Shown: positions 38,101 to 49,655 of the stretch, one piece after another
How the letters are laid out: each line of letters begins with the position of its first letter
How positions within the stretch are numbered: position 1 is the stretch's first letter
Assembly (NCBI RefSeq): GCF_000699445.3
Contig: NC_067201.1
Span: 17,105,501-17,169,500, forward strand
From: Schistosoma haematobium
Taxonomy: Eukaryota > Platyhelminthes > Trematoda > Strigeidida > Schistosomatidae
Direction: 5' to 3'
Length of the DNA stretch: 64,000 nt
Position numbers and translations under genes: made by a program
Notes under the pieces: model-generated
Seen by the model: only the letters and a program-made list of their open reading frames with translations
Database searches by the model: none
Told to the model about the DNA's origin: nothing

Positions 38101-39202
38101 TTGCTAGGAAATTGAGTCATTAAATCATGTTCGTATATAACACATCACAATTTACGTTCAATTTTAGAAGTTTACTCGCTATTTCACTAGTATTCGCCGG
38201 ATTGCATCACTAACATTAATTGTTTATTCGTAAACCATAGACTTTGCATCGATTACAGGTTTTGATGTGTGGAAATGTAGTTTTACATAATAGATATCTC
38301 TCAGTGCCTTAATGACAATATAAGTATCTATTTATCTTTTGTTTTACTAACTTTCAAGATTTGGTGAGGAATCGATTCAAAGCACTCCGGTAGCCTGGCA
38401 CATATATGTGTTGATTAAAATCGCCGTAGCATATCGGCAGAGAGAGATAGAAGTATTAACAGTATCAGTAATAGTGGAAATATAAAGTATCGGAGGAATT
38501 ACTCTAGAGGAAAGAATGATACTAGGAGATAAAAGGTATGGGTATGTTAAGAAGAAAAAACAGAGTTAGTGTGCACCACTAAGACCAATTTCGAGCCATT
38601 TAACCCATTGTTTTCAAGAAATGGGTCAAAATAACTTAGCGCACCTCAACTACTTAGTTTGTACTCGCTTACACAGTTCCGCCCGACAGTCAGTAATTTT
38701 ATAGACTGATGCCATGCGTTGATTCTGATTTTTCAAACCTATTCTCACATCAGGAAACATCACACATTGAGATAGAACGTGGTTGGAGACACATAAAGCA
38801 TGTCTAAACTACCTCAGTTGATAAATATTCACTACCTTATCAATCGATTTGTAATTTTTACTTAATATATTGAGTCTTTGCTCAGCATCACTTCATTAAT
38901 ATCTAAATAATACTGCAGTTGTTCATATAAAAAATTCCTACCCATTTATTTATACAGTGTATCTAGATGGAAAATGGACTAGACGTTATTATAGAGATTG
39001 TGCTGTAACTGGTGTGATTGGTGCAGAAGATGGTCGATGGTGTATAGATCGTTTGGGTACATATCGTGTTAAAGTTCGATATTGTAATTGTAACAATAAA
39101 AATGGATGTAATTCAAGTACACTATTAACTGTTTCAACAACACTTTATATTTTTATGTTCAATGTATTTATATTTTACATTTATCGAATTCTTAAAGTAT
39201 AG
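35170..39202 (+). CDS. Ly6/uPAR (CD59)-like three-finger protein, three exons
   Basis: Exons 35170-35212, 35277-35423 and 38958-39202 join in phase (each intron after codon position 1) into 144 residues. Exon 1 encodes a hydrophobic signal peptide (MMLRLVLVVIM...). Exon 2 begins the domain with LRCYQCNS, the usual start of a Ly6/uPAR fold, followed by spaced cysteines. Exon 3 supplies further cysteines and the terminal CNCNN...GCN block that closes the fold, then a strongly hydrophobic C-terminus that could direct a GPI anchor or act as a membrane segment. Such proteins sit at the outer surface; in flukes several are tegument antigens. Intron 1 is only 64 bp with a weak GTGTAT donor; intron 2 is 3.5 kb. 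Exon 3 looks as if it starts with GTG, but splicing creates an ATG codon there. Close to the quiver/CD59-like group; exact orthology unknown. Confidence 0.85.
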
Positions 39203-39700
39203 GCATTTAGAATACAAGAAGATGTTCAATTTCTTCTATTTTCTTTTTTATTATGTTTATGAAAACAAACTTATGTAATTGCAACGAATAACTTTTTTAA
39301 AAAGATCAAATGATAAATAGGCCATATTGAAATATGAATATAAACTTCTATTTTCATTGTCTATCAAGAGAAATAAGAAAGAGACCAATCATTGGAAAGT
39401 AACTAACTAGAAGGTCATTTACTTCATTATCATTCATTTATTCATTTTTATGCATGATTAAATTATGTATATGTGGTTTCTTTTCTTTTTCATCCGTATA
39501 AACGTTGCTGGAATATTATTATTATTTTTTCAGGATAACTGTATAAACCACATTTTCTGTATTTTAAATTCATCTGCTTACTCATTGTTAGTAGAAAAAA
39601 ATGTATATAAACAATGAATAATAATATGAATTGTAAAAGGCATTTTGTCTTTTTATAATCAACAATAGTAACACACTTAAGACAATTGTGTATGCGTTGC
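39203..39700. other. 3' flank of the Ly6-like gene
   Basis: AT-rich, no gene. It probably includes the 3' UTR; no clear AATAAA was assigned. Confidence 0.4.
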
Positions 39701-39932
39701 TCAATTTCGTGGATTAGTTGAAGTTAGACATTAACACCGTTGGATGCCGGCCGGATCAGTGGTCTAATGGTTAAGCGCTCGCGTGAAAGATTTATAGGTA
39801 CTGGGTTTGAACCTCACGAGGCAGGATCGTGGATGCGCACTGTTGAGGAGTCCCACAATAGGATGAAACGGCCGTCCAGTGCTTCCAGGTTTTCCATGGT
39901 GGTCTAGCTTCAATTGACTTATGATCTGATAT
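39701..39932 (+). mobile_element. Smα-like hammerhead SINE, sense copy
   Basis: A tRNA-like Pol III promoter is visible: box A within GATCAGTGGTCTAATGG (about 39754-39770) and box B GGTTTGAACC (39804-39813). A hammerhead-ribozyme-like region follows at 39835-39882: stem I arms GCACTG/CAGTGC, a GAAAC block and the CGGCCG stem III. The core CTGA is mutated to TTGA here, so self-cleavage is unlikely. This combination marks the schistosome Smα SINE family. It is the only copy here without an obvious inverted arm. Confidence 0.82.
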
Positions 39933-40941
39933 GAGTTCTAAGTCTTAAATTGACATGATCGAAGTCAGCAGATGATATGAGACGTTATACTGATATGTAA
40001 ATTCCACTTCACAAACCTGGACTATATAAAATGATAACGACTTTGCAGAACTACTTGCTAGTACAAAACATTGCTACTAAGACAAGTTTAAACTGATTGT
40101 TTATTGGTCGAGTATCAACTTTCGAATAATGAGCCGTAGTTACATCATATAATTGTGTGTAGAATATCTTATAGATTGATGAAAGTTTCGAGTTCATAAA
40201 TACAGTAGCAAAATATCTGTGTTTAATCGCTACTAATTAGCGTCGACAATCATGATGCAAAACATAAGGGCTGCTCGATAAATGCCTCAAACTATTGAGA
40301 AACAAATTCTACTCGTTTTCAAAATTGACGCGACTTAGTTAACTAGGTAAGTGTAGGAAATATAATCTAATCAATTCTAGGTTATAAGTTGATCGTTAAT
40401 GAGTACAGATGAGAAACACAGTGAATAATAGTCAATAGGGAAGGGATGGTTGTTCGATATCTTTAATAAACCGATAGTATTCATAAAATGCTAACGATTT
40501 TTGTACACGATATAAACTACTCACAAAGTAGTAAGTAGCATCGTCAATTTCTACAAAAACCTTTCTTGATAGTTATCAATAGAATTTCTTAGTGAATTGA
40601 TTCAGTCATTGTAAAAAATCCTTTGGGTGAGAGAACTAGGAAAGGGATTAATTAAGAATACAAAACATTTGGAGATTAACTGTCACTCATTAAGTTTACC
40701 TCTTGCATATAAAAAATATCTAGGTATAATAATTGAATATAAGACCAATATGCAACAATTGGTTATCTGTCAATTGACAGTTTATTTATAAACATTAAGG
40801 TAAGTTTATAATAAGAGTGTTAAAACTGTAAACAATCCGTTACTAGGTAAAATCAGAAACTTCATTAGTTGAAATCATGAGTCAATTAAAGCTACACCAC
40901 TATGGAGCCTTGCAAATTACTCAGATATTGTGTTTAATTAG
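39933..40941. other. Intergenic, nothing recognisable
   Basis: AT-rich; no supported feature. Confidence 0.45.
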
Positions 40942-40953
40942 TTCCATCTGGAT
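40942..40953 (+). repeat. Target-site duplication of the full-length RTE, left
   Basis: TTCCATCTGGAT here is repeated exactly at 44167-44178. Confidence 0.88.
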
Positions 40954-40961
40954 TTACTTAC

Positions 40962-43900
40962 TTACTTACGCCTGTTACTCCCAAAGGAGCATAGGCCGCT
41001 GACCAGCATTCTCCAACCCACTCTGTCCTGGGCCTTCTTTTCTAGTTCCATCCAATTCTTGTTCATTTTTCTCATGTCTATCTCCATTTCTCGGCGTAAT
41101 GTGTTCTTTGGTCTTCCTCTTTTCCTTTGACCTTCAGGATTCCATGTGAGGGCTTGTCTTGTGACGCAGTTGGGTGCTTTCCTCAATGTGTGTCCTATCC
41201 ACTTCCAGCGCTTCTTCCTGATTTCTTCCTCCACTGGGATCTGGTTTGTTCTCTCCCACAGTACGTTGTTGCTAATAGTGTCCGGCCAATGGATCTGAAG
41301 TATTTTGCGTAGACAATTGTTAATAAACACTTGTATTTTCTGGATGATGGCTTTTGTAGTTCTCCAGGTTTCTGCCCCATACAGTAGAACTGTCTTGACA
41401 TTTGTATTGAAAATCCTGACCTTGGTGTTGGTTGACAGTTGCTTTGAGTTCCAGATGTTCCTCAGTTGTAAATATGCTGCTCTTGCTTTGCCGATCCGCG
41501 CCCTCACATCTGCATCAGATCCACCCTGTTCATCAATGATGCTGCCCAAATACGTAAAGGTTTTTACATCTTCCAAATCTTCTCCGTCAATTGTGATTGG
41601 ATTGGTGCATTCTGTGTTGTATCGGAGAATCCTGCTTTTCCCTTTGTGTATATTGAGACCTATTGCTGCTGAGGCTGCTGCCACACTGTTCGTCTTCTCC
41701 TGCATCTGTTGTTGCGTTTGGGATAGAAGGGCCAGATCGTCTGCGAAGTCTAGGTCATCCAACTGCATCTTAGATGTCCATTGTATCCCGCGCTTTCCTT
41801 CAGACGTTGACGTCTTCATGATCCAGTCGATCACCAGGAGAAAGAGAAAGGGTGAGAGTAAGCAACCTTGCCTAACACCGGTCTTCACTTTGAACGACTT
41901 TGTCAACTGTCCTCCATGCACGATTTTGCAGTGTAATCCATCATATGAGTTCTGTATGATATTGACTATCTTCTGAGGCACGCCGTAGTGTCGAAGAAGT
42001 TTCCATAGTGTTGTTCTGTCCACGCTATCAAATGCCTTTTCGTAGTCAATGAAGTTGATGTAGAGTGATGAATTCCATTCAATTGATTGTTCCACAATGA
42101 TCCGTAGAGTTGCGATTTGGTCTGTACACGATCTATCCTTACGGAATCCTGCCTGTTGGTCACGAAGTTGGGCGTCTACGCAGTCCTTCATCCTGTTTAA
42201 CAATACTCTGTTGAAGACTTTTCCCGGTATTGAGAGAAGAGTGATGCCCCTGTAGTTATCACACTTGCTGAGATCGCCTTTCTTCGGTATTTTGATCAGT
42301 AGTCCTTCTTTCCAGTCTGTTGGTACTTGTTCCCCATCCCAAATCTTATTGAAGAGAATATGGAGTATCCGTGCAGTTGCCGCTACGTCTGCTTTTAGTG
42401 CCTCCGCTGGGATGTTGTCCGGTCCTGCTGCTTTGCCACTCTTGATTTGTCTGATGGCCATGCTGATTTCTTCAATTGTTGGTGGGCCAACATTGATTGG
42501 GAGGTCCGTGGGTGCTGCTTCGATGTTGGGTGGGTTCAGTGGAGCTGGTCGATTCAACAGTTCTTTGAAGTGTTCTACCCACCTGTTTTGTTGCTCTTCA
42601 ATGTTGGTGATTACCTCGCCTTCCTTGCTTTTCACGGGTCTTTCTGGTTTGCGGCGATTTCCAGAGAGTTTCTTTGTCGTGTCATACAGTTCTCTCATGT
42701 TTCCTTCTCTTGCAGCCTTTTCCGCCGTCGTTGCTAAATCTTCCACATGGTTACGTTTGTCGGTTCTGATACTCCTCTTCACTTGTTTGTTTATTTCCGT
42801 GTATTCAGCTTGTGCCTTGGCTTTTTCTGCTCTTGTTCGACTGGTATTGATTGCTGCCTTCTTGTGCCTTCTTTCTTGAATCTTATCCAGTGTACCAACA
42901 GTGATCCATTCCTTGTGGTGGTGCTTCTTGTGACCCAGGACCTCATGACATGTTGAAGTGATTGCCTCTTTGATCCCCTTCCAGTTGCTCTCCACAGTAG
43001 TTCCTTTTCCATTGAATAGATCATGAAAGGCCTGGAACTTGTTGCTGAGGACTATCTTGAATTCGTTGAGTTTATTAGTATCCTGGAGAAAGGCCGTATT
43101 GAACTTTTGTGATACTGTCTGCCCCGTTGTCCAGTGCTTCTTGAGTTTCAATTTCATCTTGGCGACCAGTAAGTGATGATCTGATGCTATATCAGCTCCT
43201 CTCTTGGTTCTCACATCCTCTATAGTCCTCCTGAACGTTTTGTTGATGCAAATATGGTCGATTTGGTTTTGTGTAGAGTGATCCGGTGAAGTCCATGTGG
43301 TTTTGTGTATGCGTTTATGTGGGAATATGGTGCCGCCTATGACCAGCTTATTGAAGGCACATAGATTTGCAAATCTCTCACCATTTTCGTTTCGTTCTCC
43401 CAGTCCGTGTCGTCCCATGATGTCTTCATATCCAGTGTTGTCCGTTCCAACCTTGGCGTTGAAATCTCCCATCAGAATGGTCAGGTCCTTTGTTGGGCAC
43501 TTCTCGACTATTGACTGCAGCCTATTGTAGAATTGGTCTTTAGTGTCTTCATTGTAGTCGTTGGTAGGCGCATAGCATTGGATGATGTTCATTGAAATGC
43601 CCTCTTTCTTTGTTTTAAACGAGGCTTTGATGATCCTTGGTCCATGAGATTCCCATCCTATAAGTGCATTTTGTGCTTGTTTGGACAGCATCAATGCAAC
43701 TCCTTGTGTATGTGGTGCATTTTCTTCTTCATGGCCGGAGTATAACAGGAGCTCTCCTGTAGTTAGTCGTTGTTGTCCAACTCGTGTCCAATGTGTTTCA
43801 CTGATCCCAAGTACCTCTAGGTTGTATCTTCTCATTTCTGCGGCAATCTGGAAGGCTCTTCCGGTGTCCCACATTGTACGAACATTCCATGTACCTAAAT

Positions 43901-43979
43901 AAATGGTTGCTCTGGTTGTCAGAAGGGGCATCGGCCTCATAACTTCCGAAGGGATTCGGCTTTCATCATGAGGCGTCAT
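40962..43979 (-). CDS. RTE endonuclease-reverse transcriptase, intact
   Basis: 1005 residues with no stop. The N-terminal APE-type endonuclease nicks the target [11 protein letters not shown] near 28, ISETHW near 58, GDFNAKVG near 167, IDHICI and the catalytic SDHH near 268. The reverse transcriptase then copies the RNA at the nick: [51 protein letters not shown] and the catalytic FADD near 745. The C-terminal region carries LLYGAETW and a basic [10 protein letters not shown] stretch. Length and order are typical for the RTE clade. The start is the first ATG of the frame, just before the conserved endonuclease. No separate ORF1 is present, as usual for RTE. Confidence 0.93.
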   Translation of the reverse strand: MTPHDESRIPSEVMRPMPLLTTRATIYLGTWNVRTMWDTGRAFQIAAEMRRYNLEVLGISETHWTRVGQQRLTTGELLLYSGHEEENAPHTQGVALMLSKQAQNALIGWESHGPRIIKASFKTKKEGISMNIIQCYAPTNDYNEDTKDQFYNRLQSIVEKCPTKDLTILMGDFNAKVGTDNTGYEDIMGRHGLGERNENGERFANLCAFNKLVIGGTIFPHKRIHKTTWTSPDHSTQNQIDHICINKTFRRTIEDVRTKRGADIASDHHLLVAKMKLKLKKHWTTGQTVSQKFNTAFLQDTNKLNEFKIVLSNKFQAFHDLFNGKGTTVESNWKGIKEAITSTCHEVLGHKKHHHKEWITVGTLDKIQERRHKKAAINTSRTRAEKAKAQAEYTEINKQVKRSIRTDKRNHVEDLATTAEKAAREGNMRELYDTTKKLSGNRRKPERPVKSKEGEVITNIEEQQNRWVEHFKELLNRPAPLNPPNIEAAPTDLPINVGPPTIEEISMAIRQIKSGKAAGPDNIPAEALKADVAATARILHILFNKIWDGEQVPTDWKEGLLIKIPKKGDLSKCDNYRGITLLSIPGKVFNRVLLNRMKDCVDAQLRDQQAGFRKDRSCTDQIATLRIIVEQSIEWNSSLYINFIDYEKAFDSVDRTTLWKLLRHYGVPQKIVNIIQNSYDGLHCKIVHGGQLTKSFKVKTGVRQGCLLSPFLFLLVIDWIMKTSTSEGKRGIQWTSKMQLDDLDFADDLALLSQTQQQMQEKTNSVAAASAAIGLNIHKGKSRILRYNTECTNPITIDGEDLEDVKTFTYLGSIIDEQGGSDADVRARIGKARAAYLQLRNIWNSKQLSTNTKVRIFNTNVKTVLLYGAETWRTTKAIIQKIQVFINNCLRKILQIHWPDTISNNVLWERTNQIPVEEEIRKKRWKWIGHTLRKAPNCVTRQALTWNPEGQRKRGRPKNTLRREMEIDMRKMNKNWMELEKKAQDRVGWRMLVSGLCSFGSNRRK

Positions 43980-44166
43980 AATTCTTCTAAATGAAGATCT
44001 TCTGACTCCCAGGGCAGAGTTTAAAAGGTTTGAATAATTTTTTCTGGTTAGCGTTTTTTAGCGAGTTAGTTTTCTACGGGATGGGGACGCTAACCCCATG
44101 CCCAACCCTCCTCCTTTATCCGGGCTTGGGACCGGCAGTAGCCCCCGGAGGGACTCCAGGCGGAGT
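43980..44166 (-). promoter_or_regulatory. RTE 5' UTR, GC-rich and structured
   Basis: It contains several complementary C/G-rich blocks and an inverted repeat GGTTAGCG/CGCTAACC (44046-44053 and 44089-44096 on the plus strand). It must hold the internal promoter, since RTE elements carry their own. Some LINE 5' ends encode HDV-like self-cleaving ribozymes; I could not thread that fold with confidence. Confidence 0.45.
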
Positions 44167-44178
44167 TTCCATCTGGAT
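44167..44178 (+). repeat. Target-site duplication of the full-length RTE, right
   Basis: Exact repeat of 40942-40953. Confidence 0.88.
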
Positions 44179-45896
44179 AGTAGATTTGTAATTATTTAAC
44201 TATATAGCTAATAGAGAAAAGTTTAAATTTTAGTTATAAACAAATGAAAACATCTAAAAAATCCATAAAATACGGGTGAGCAATTATAAACTTATTGTTA
44301 TCGTTACAATAGTATGATATAAATAATCAAGTCACAAAACAACATTGATGCAACACTAATAATCCTGTCAAGTAGTCTTTTCAACTCGGGAAAGTCTTTA
44401 GGCAGCTATTAGTTCTCTCCTGGTTTTATATTTCAGTATTCTGGGTGGTAGAGATCATGCAGAATTTTTTAAATACTAGAAGTGTATATCTAAAAAATCT
44501 AAGTTGTATCGGAAATATAAACAACTGTTGTATCCCTATTTACTTAGTAGAGATAAATTTTAAGCTACATATACTACTAACTGACCATAAGGACTTTAGT
44601 GTATAGGTTTTCTATGTACAGACATTTTCTCTACACCTTTAATATCAAATAACGTTATTATTTCTAGAAATAAACACTTTTCATAACATGGTTTGCGAAG
44701 GATCTGGTTCATTTGGATAGGTTTTATCTAGGAATGAAAAAAATAGAAACTGTGATGAGAACGTTATTCAATGTTTTTCAACTTATGCTATCTTATAAAT
44801 TTCATTAATCTTATCTACTTGATCGTAAAAAGGTTAAAATCAATTTAATTTCAGCTACTTATGAGTAGTCAGAAATGCTTTAAGGATTCTTTAAATCAAC
44901 CTTCACTACATTACCTTATATTTTAAAAGCGATGTACTCCGGATTTACCAAGAATTTATTGGCAATTTAGAAATATATACTATATAGAACCGCATCAAAT
45001 ATTACAAATTCGGCGTTTTAAACTTATTCACTGAACATAAAGGTTACTTCATAATAACTGACTGTACTGAAATTTTTCGATGAAAAATTATTTTGGAATC
45101 CGGTGCGTATTGTCCTACTTAAATAATACCATAATTAGTTATTTGCTAATTACACCTGGAAGATGTTTCGTCTGAAAACTCTGTAACTATAGGGAAGATA
45201 GAATTTCAAAAAGATGGATTACAAATAGGTAGTCTCTAAATGATATCTGTTAAAAAAGCGTTATGATTATGAAGAGTTTTGGTGACCTATCAAGATAACT
45301 ACGTATCGAAAAGAATCAACCACCGCGTGAGTGAGTTCATATTTTAAACATAATTTCCGATACTATTTAAAGAATCAAATTTTGTTAAGCATTTTACTTA
45401 ACCCGGAAACTAATTACATAAAATAACATTTCAACATGTTGTGAAACAGATTATTGGCTTCTATTCACGGACGTATTCTATAGTCAACGATAGAGCTTAA
45501 AAAACAGCGATTCTTGCTAGATAGTTAATAAGATTTAATTTAATAGTTTTAAGCGGATAACTTATTCAATGTCTCTATGAAGGAGCTAAATAAAAAATTA
45601 TCAAGTGATATTTGTTTATTATTATTATTATGATCATCATCACTAGTAATACTGCAGGCTCTTTCAGAGTTTTCCTATTAACTAGGTATAGTTAGCATAT
45701 TAAATCGAATCGGTGGCCTGCTTGATTATCTGGGCTACCTGTTTCTGACATCTAAATATTTCAAAAAATTACGTTTTTTTAAAATTTTGTTTTAACACAT
45801 TATGTCTACTAATCGCATAACATATACAGGCACGTTTATGAAAAGCTTATGACTTTTCGCTGCACAAGTTACAAAAAAGTACAATAAGAGACATCG
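44179..45896. other. Intergenic, nothing recognisable
   Basis: AT-rich with short ATT repeats near 45620; no gene seen. Confidence 0.45.
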
Positions 45897-46090
45897 TTGT
45901 CGTTGGCAAAATGCAATATGTCGATTCCCGAACTGTTAAATCCTAACTGCCGATCACTAATTACTGAGGTGAACTATCTTCAATTCCTACTAAGTCAAAA
46001 TATGTATTGTGATTGTAGTGTCATTACAATTCACGAATCTTGGTTAACTAATTTACAGGACGATTGCTTAGTATCACTACGTGATTTCAA
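45897..46090 (+). pseudogene. LINE endonuclease N-terminal scrap (CR1-like)
   Basis: The frame 45897-46151 reads like the beginning of a CR1/Jockey-type endonuclease: an LNPNCRSLI start followed by an ITIHESWLTN block, the usual 'N-CRSL...ESWL' spacing. Homology fades into Asn-rich low complexity after about 46090. No further element sequence is attached. Confidence 0.5.
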
Positions 46091-46324
46091 TAATAATAAT
46101 AGTTACTTGAGAATTAATACAAGTACACCTAGATACAACCAATTACTATAAGGAATGTTTTCAAAACAACAACAGCAATTTGTTTTAATACCTAATAAAT
46201 TATTATTCAAATGAATTTAAAAAACGCAACTTTTAAATTTATTCAATATTGTGTTGTAATTATATCAAATCATAGACTGACTGAATTGCTTAAATGATTA
46301 CATCATGTTTGAATGAATATATAT

Positions 46325-46455
46325 ATATCCACTTCCAGCGCTTCTTCCTGATTTCTTCCTCCGCTGGGATCTGGTTTGTTCTCTCCCACAGTAGGTTGTT
46401 GTTGATAGTGTCTGGCCAACGGATTCGAAGTATTTTGAGTAGACAGCTGTTAAGA
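46325..46455 (-). mobile_element. Internal scrap of the SR2-like RTE
   Basis: About 130 bp match the interior of the RTE C-terminal domain (residues around [12 protein letters not shown]...RKKRWKW) and lack both element ends. It abuts a short (AT)n run on its left. Confidence 0.7.
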
Positions 46456-46890
46456 CTGAAGGAAAAATTAAAAATCACTTAAAGGTTCCGAATACATTTT
46501 ATTGATGAACCTTAGTAGATCGAATAAACAAAGTTCATAGAAAGATCTTTATGAATATTCACAGTTATATAAATAAACCTTCTTGAATCATTGACAGATT
46601 AAAACTTCAAACGCACAAATCAACTTGAAACCAAATAGATAGTTAATATAAATAGAAAAATAACATCTATTAGTAAACATTTATAGAAAACAATTAGTTT
46701 TATGCTTATTTCCGGCAATTAGTTAGGGTCAGATATAACTTAATTGTTAGCAATTAAGTAAATAAATAATACTGTCGTTATGTAGTTCAAATAATCATAG
46801 GAAAGCATTTTATTCTAATTGTATGTTATCTAAAATAATAACTGTAAAATAGATGAAATGGGCACCCCTTTTTGGGTTAGTCAACAGGTT
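46456..46890. other. Intergenic upstream of the first double-knot gene
   Basis: AT-rich; no feature before the TATA box. Confidence 0.4.
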
Positions 46891-46900
46891 TATATATATA
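46891..46900 (+). promoter_or_regulatory. TATA box of the first double-knot gene
   Basis: TATATATATA lies 55 bp before the ATG at 46955. The second gene has the same motif at almost the same distance. Confidence 0.55.
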
Positions 46901-46954
46901 CCGTTGACAGATGGAGATTTTTCGTTGTACCAAAACAAACATTTAACAAACAAT

Positions 46955-49246
46955 ATGTTGAAAGTATCAATTTTATTTATTACAATCATTTTGACATTAT
47001 TGTTGGAGAACATTCATGGAAAAGGTGAGAAGTTGTACACTATTTTATTATTTCAGTGGTTAAGATCATGAGTCAGTTGAAGCTAGACCACCATGGAAAA
47101 CCTGGAAGCACTGGACGGCCGTCTCGTCCTATTGTGGGACTCCTCAGCTGTGCGCATTCACGATCTCGCCCCCTGCGAGATTGGAACCCAGGACCTATTG
47201 GTTTCGCTCACGAGCACTAGCTTCAACTGAATCATGATCTTAACCATTGAAATTACTGTAATATCCACAAAATCCATCTGATATTTTATTATTATTAATT
47301 TTTTAAAAAGTTAGTCAACTGATAGTTACTTTTTATCAAGAAATGACATCACTTATAGGTGACTGATAGTTATCTTCTTGTATCTAGGTTATATGCTAAC
47401 TGGCATTCATCAGCAAAGCGTATTTTTAATTTTGAAGGACTTGATGCTCCTTGACGGATTCAATCCTATGTCATTCAAATTCCCAGTCTGAGACGTTACC
47501 ACAGAACCATTAGGTTGGCAACTGACCTTATGTATCCACAACTAGACTAGTACTAAGAAGAACTTGACACACGTTATATTGGTCACTACTGAGTGGTCAA
47601 TCAACTGTAAAAAAGTCATCGTCAAGCTGATATCAGTTCGTCCTATAGAATACATTCAATCAATAGTATACTTCAGTTGAAACAGCTTAAGTTATTCCCA
47701 CATTATATTAAATTGAAATTCATTTTCATAGAAACAATTATCATGTTTAAGTTTAATGAACGTTTAGTTTGATCATATACATACATTTTAATATTGAGTA
47801 TATCTACAAAAAGGACGATTTGTTTGTAGATAGAGGAATCAGAAAACAGTATGGTTAGTAAATTGTCAAAAAATGTCGGACTGAAAGTATATTATCCATC
47901 AGATTTGGAGTCTTGAAATATGACAGTTCCGCTATGAACAATTTATTCTGAAAGGCGTAGAATCAGAATAAAAGTATTTTTCAAGTGTCTCTTTACTTCC
48001 ATTTCTGTTTTTAATTAGTTCCGGTAATTAACCTAACTTATCCCAAAATTTGGCTATCAAAAGACTGTATGTATGTAAAAGCACGAAAACCAGGAGAAAT
48101 GAATGGGAATTCAGCACATAAATATATGATAGTAATCCGAGAGATATGAGGAAATGATTTGAGAAATAATCAGAAATTAGTAGCACGTCACTATGGCTTT
48201 GAATTACGAAATAGTGTTGTAACTAACTATGCCCCTTAAATTAACTAATCAGGTATACAAATTTGTTTATTACTGATCAATCACAGATAAGTGACTAATG
48301 TTATGTTTCTCTAGGACTTTTGTACTAATTATATCTTATCTATAAGTGCGTCATGTCATCTACCTCCAACCGGCCTAATATTTTGAACCTGTGTATAACA
48401 ATATTCACTGACAATGAATGGGTAAAACAGAACCATAACTTAATTACAAAACGCTCTTCATATATTTGATTAATCTAGTTGCTTAGGAACTGAAACTAGG
48501 ATCTAGGTTTTTTATGCAGTCAAGGTTTTTACACTTCAAACATTGAGCATTGTGACAGGTCCCTAAGAACGTAATAGGAACGCAATTATTTAGATTACGA
48601 GTGATTATCTACCTTGTTAGGCACTCTTCAATTCGTTTAAATCCGATAGAATTCAACAAATTTTAGGTGACCGAATGCTTATCATTCAAATTGTGTAATT
48701 GGTGAAAACGATGATTAGTTATCTCCAAATTTCTTAACCAAATAACTTTGCGTTAACGTTTAAACTTTAAAACGAAGTAGTTGAAACTTGGAAAATATTT
48801 TTAAAAACAGATTTATTATTTCCATAACGGCAGTGACTAGCGAAGAATTCACGATTCATACTGGGATCGGACTGAAGACATTTAAACAGTTGACTAGGCA
48901 TTAGTTTCAATAAAGTGTTATATTAAACTTTAATCAATAATTGCTAACATTGACATTTGTCTTAATCCTTTATATTTTATCAATATTGACAAGAAAATAA
49001 AAGATTAAATTTTTTTAATTTCAATGTATTTTTATATTAATTTCAGGGTGTCGTGCAATTGGAGAGAAATGTAGTAAAACTGTATTTGACAGATGTTGTG
49101 GCGATACAGTATGCCATTTAACTTCACCATTTCATGGGAAATGTGTCAAATGCTTAAAAGGGGGTACTCTTTGTATATCGGATAAAAATTGTTGTTCACA
49201 CAAATGTACTTTAGGAAAGTGTACAAATGAAAAACATCATTATTAA
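46955..49246 (+). CDS. Secreted 12-cysteine double inhibitor-cystine-knot-like protein 1
   Basis: Two exons, 46955-47024 and 49047-49246, join after codon position 1 into 89 residues. Exon 1 encodes a hydrophobic signal peptide (MLKVSILFITIIL...). Exon 2 encodes the mature part with 12 cysteines in the pattern C-x6-C-x7-CC-x4-C-x9-C-x2-C-x6-C-x5-CC-x3-C-x4-C. Each half has the C-C-CC-C-C order of an inhibitor cystine knot, so the protein is probably two knots in tandem, secreted and disulfide-stabilised. Such folds occur in venom peptides, protease inhibitors and dickkopf/colipase-type signalling proteins; sequence alone does not say which job applies. The 2.0-kb intron contains a fold-back SINE. 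An RTE scrap starts about 190 bp downstream. Acceptor TTTCAG and donor GTGAGA are good. Confidence 0.82.
47041..47052 (+). repeat. Target-site duplication of SINE copy (left)
   Basis: TATTTTATTATT recurs at 47282-47293. Confidence 0.65.
47053..47281 (-). mobile_element. Fold-back hammerhead SINE copy in intron of double-knot gene 1
   Basis: The centre is an antisense Smα-like copy: box B complement near 47183-47193 and hammerhead complement at 47108-47154, in which GAAAC has become GAGAC. Both ends carry the same 28-bp module in opposite orientation (47058-47085 and 47218-47245, one mismatch), so the whole can fold into a hairpin. A 12-bp target duplication flanks it. Confidence 0.78.
47294..49046. 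other. Remainder of intron of double-knot gene 1
   Basis: AT-rich intronic sequence; nothing else recognised. Confidence 0.4.
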
Positions 49247-49432
49247 ACTGGGGACATTTATAATCAATTAAGGAATTTTAAATGTTGTTCGTAAATAATT
49301 TGAATGTGTTTTTCATAAAAATTTAATGAGAATTTGAATATGATGAATGAATAGTCAATGAAATTTTATATTGTTATCTCATTTTTAGCAACATTGAAAC
49401 AAAAATATGATCCGACTTATGAAAGAAGAAAT

Positions 49433-49642
49433 TACTTACTTACTTACTTACTTACGCCTGTTAATCCTCGTGAAGGAGCATAGGCCAGTCATCAGCATTC
49501 TTCATTCAACCCTATCCTGGGCAATTCTTTCCAGCTCTTTCCAGTTGTGATTCATCCTTTTTATATCTACTTCTATTTCTCGATGTAATGTGTTTTTACT
49601 CTTCTTTCCGCTTCCCTTCAGGACTCCAAGTTAGGGCTTGTC
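49433..49642 (-). mobile_element. 5'-truncated SR2-like RTE fragment
   Basis: Minus-strand copy of the last ~200 bp of the RTE family, starting with the (TAAG)n tail at the left. It is visibly more diverged than the copies at 7.1 and 41 kb. A 13-bp duplication with one mismatch flanks it (49420-49432 and 49643-49655). Confidence 0.82.
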
Positions 49643-49655
49643 TGAAAGGAGAAAT

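Larger units (their letters stand above)
40954..44166 (-). mobile_element. Full-length SR2-like RTE retrotransposon
   Basis: A 3213-bp element on the minus strand with a GC-rich 5' UTR of about 187 bp, one uninterrupted ORF of 1005 codons and a (TAAG)n 3' end that starts almost at the stop codon, as in RTE-clade LINEs. A perfect 12-bp target-site duplication flanks it. Intact ORF, intact 5' end and perfect duplication all argue for a young, possibly competent copy. At least five other fragments of the family lie in the window (7.1, 20.2, 46.3, 49.4 and 60 kb). Confidence 0.93.

Noticed and set aside
41305..41976. Plus-strand 223-codon ORF inside the RTE element
   Set aside because: It is the antisense shadow of the intact minus-strand endonuclease-RT ORF, as is the one at 42265-42879.
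43980..44166. Definite HDV-like ribozyme call
   Set aside because: I could not thread the double-pseudoknot helices by hand, so it is reported only as a hypothesis.
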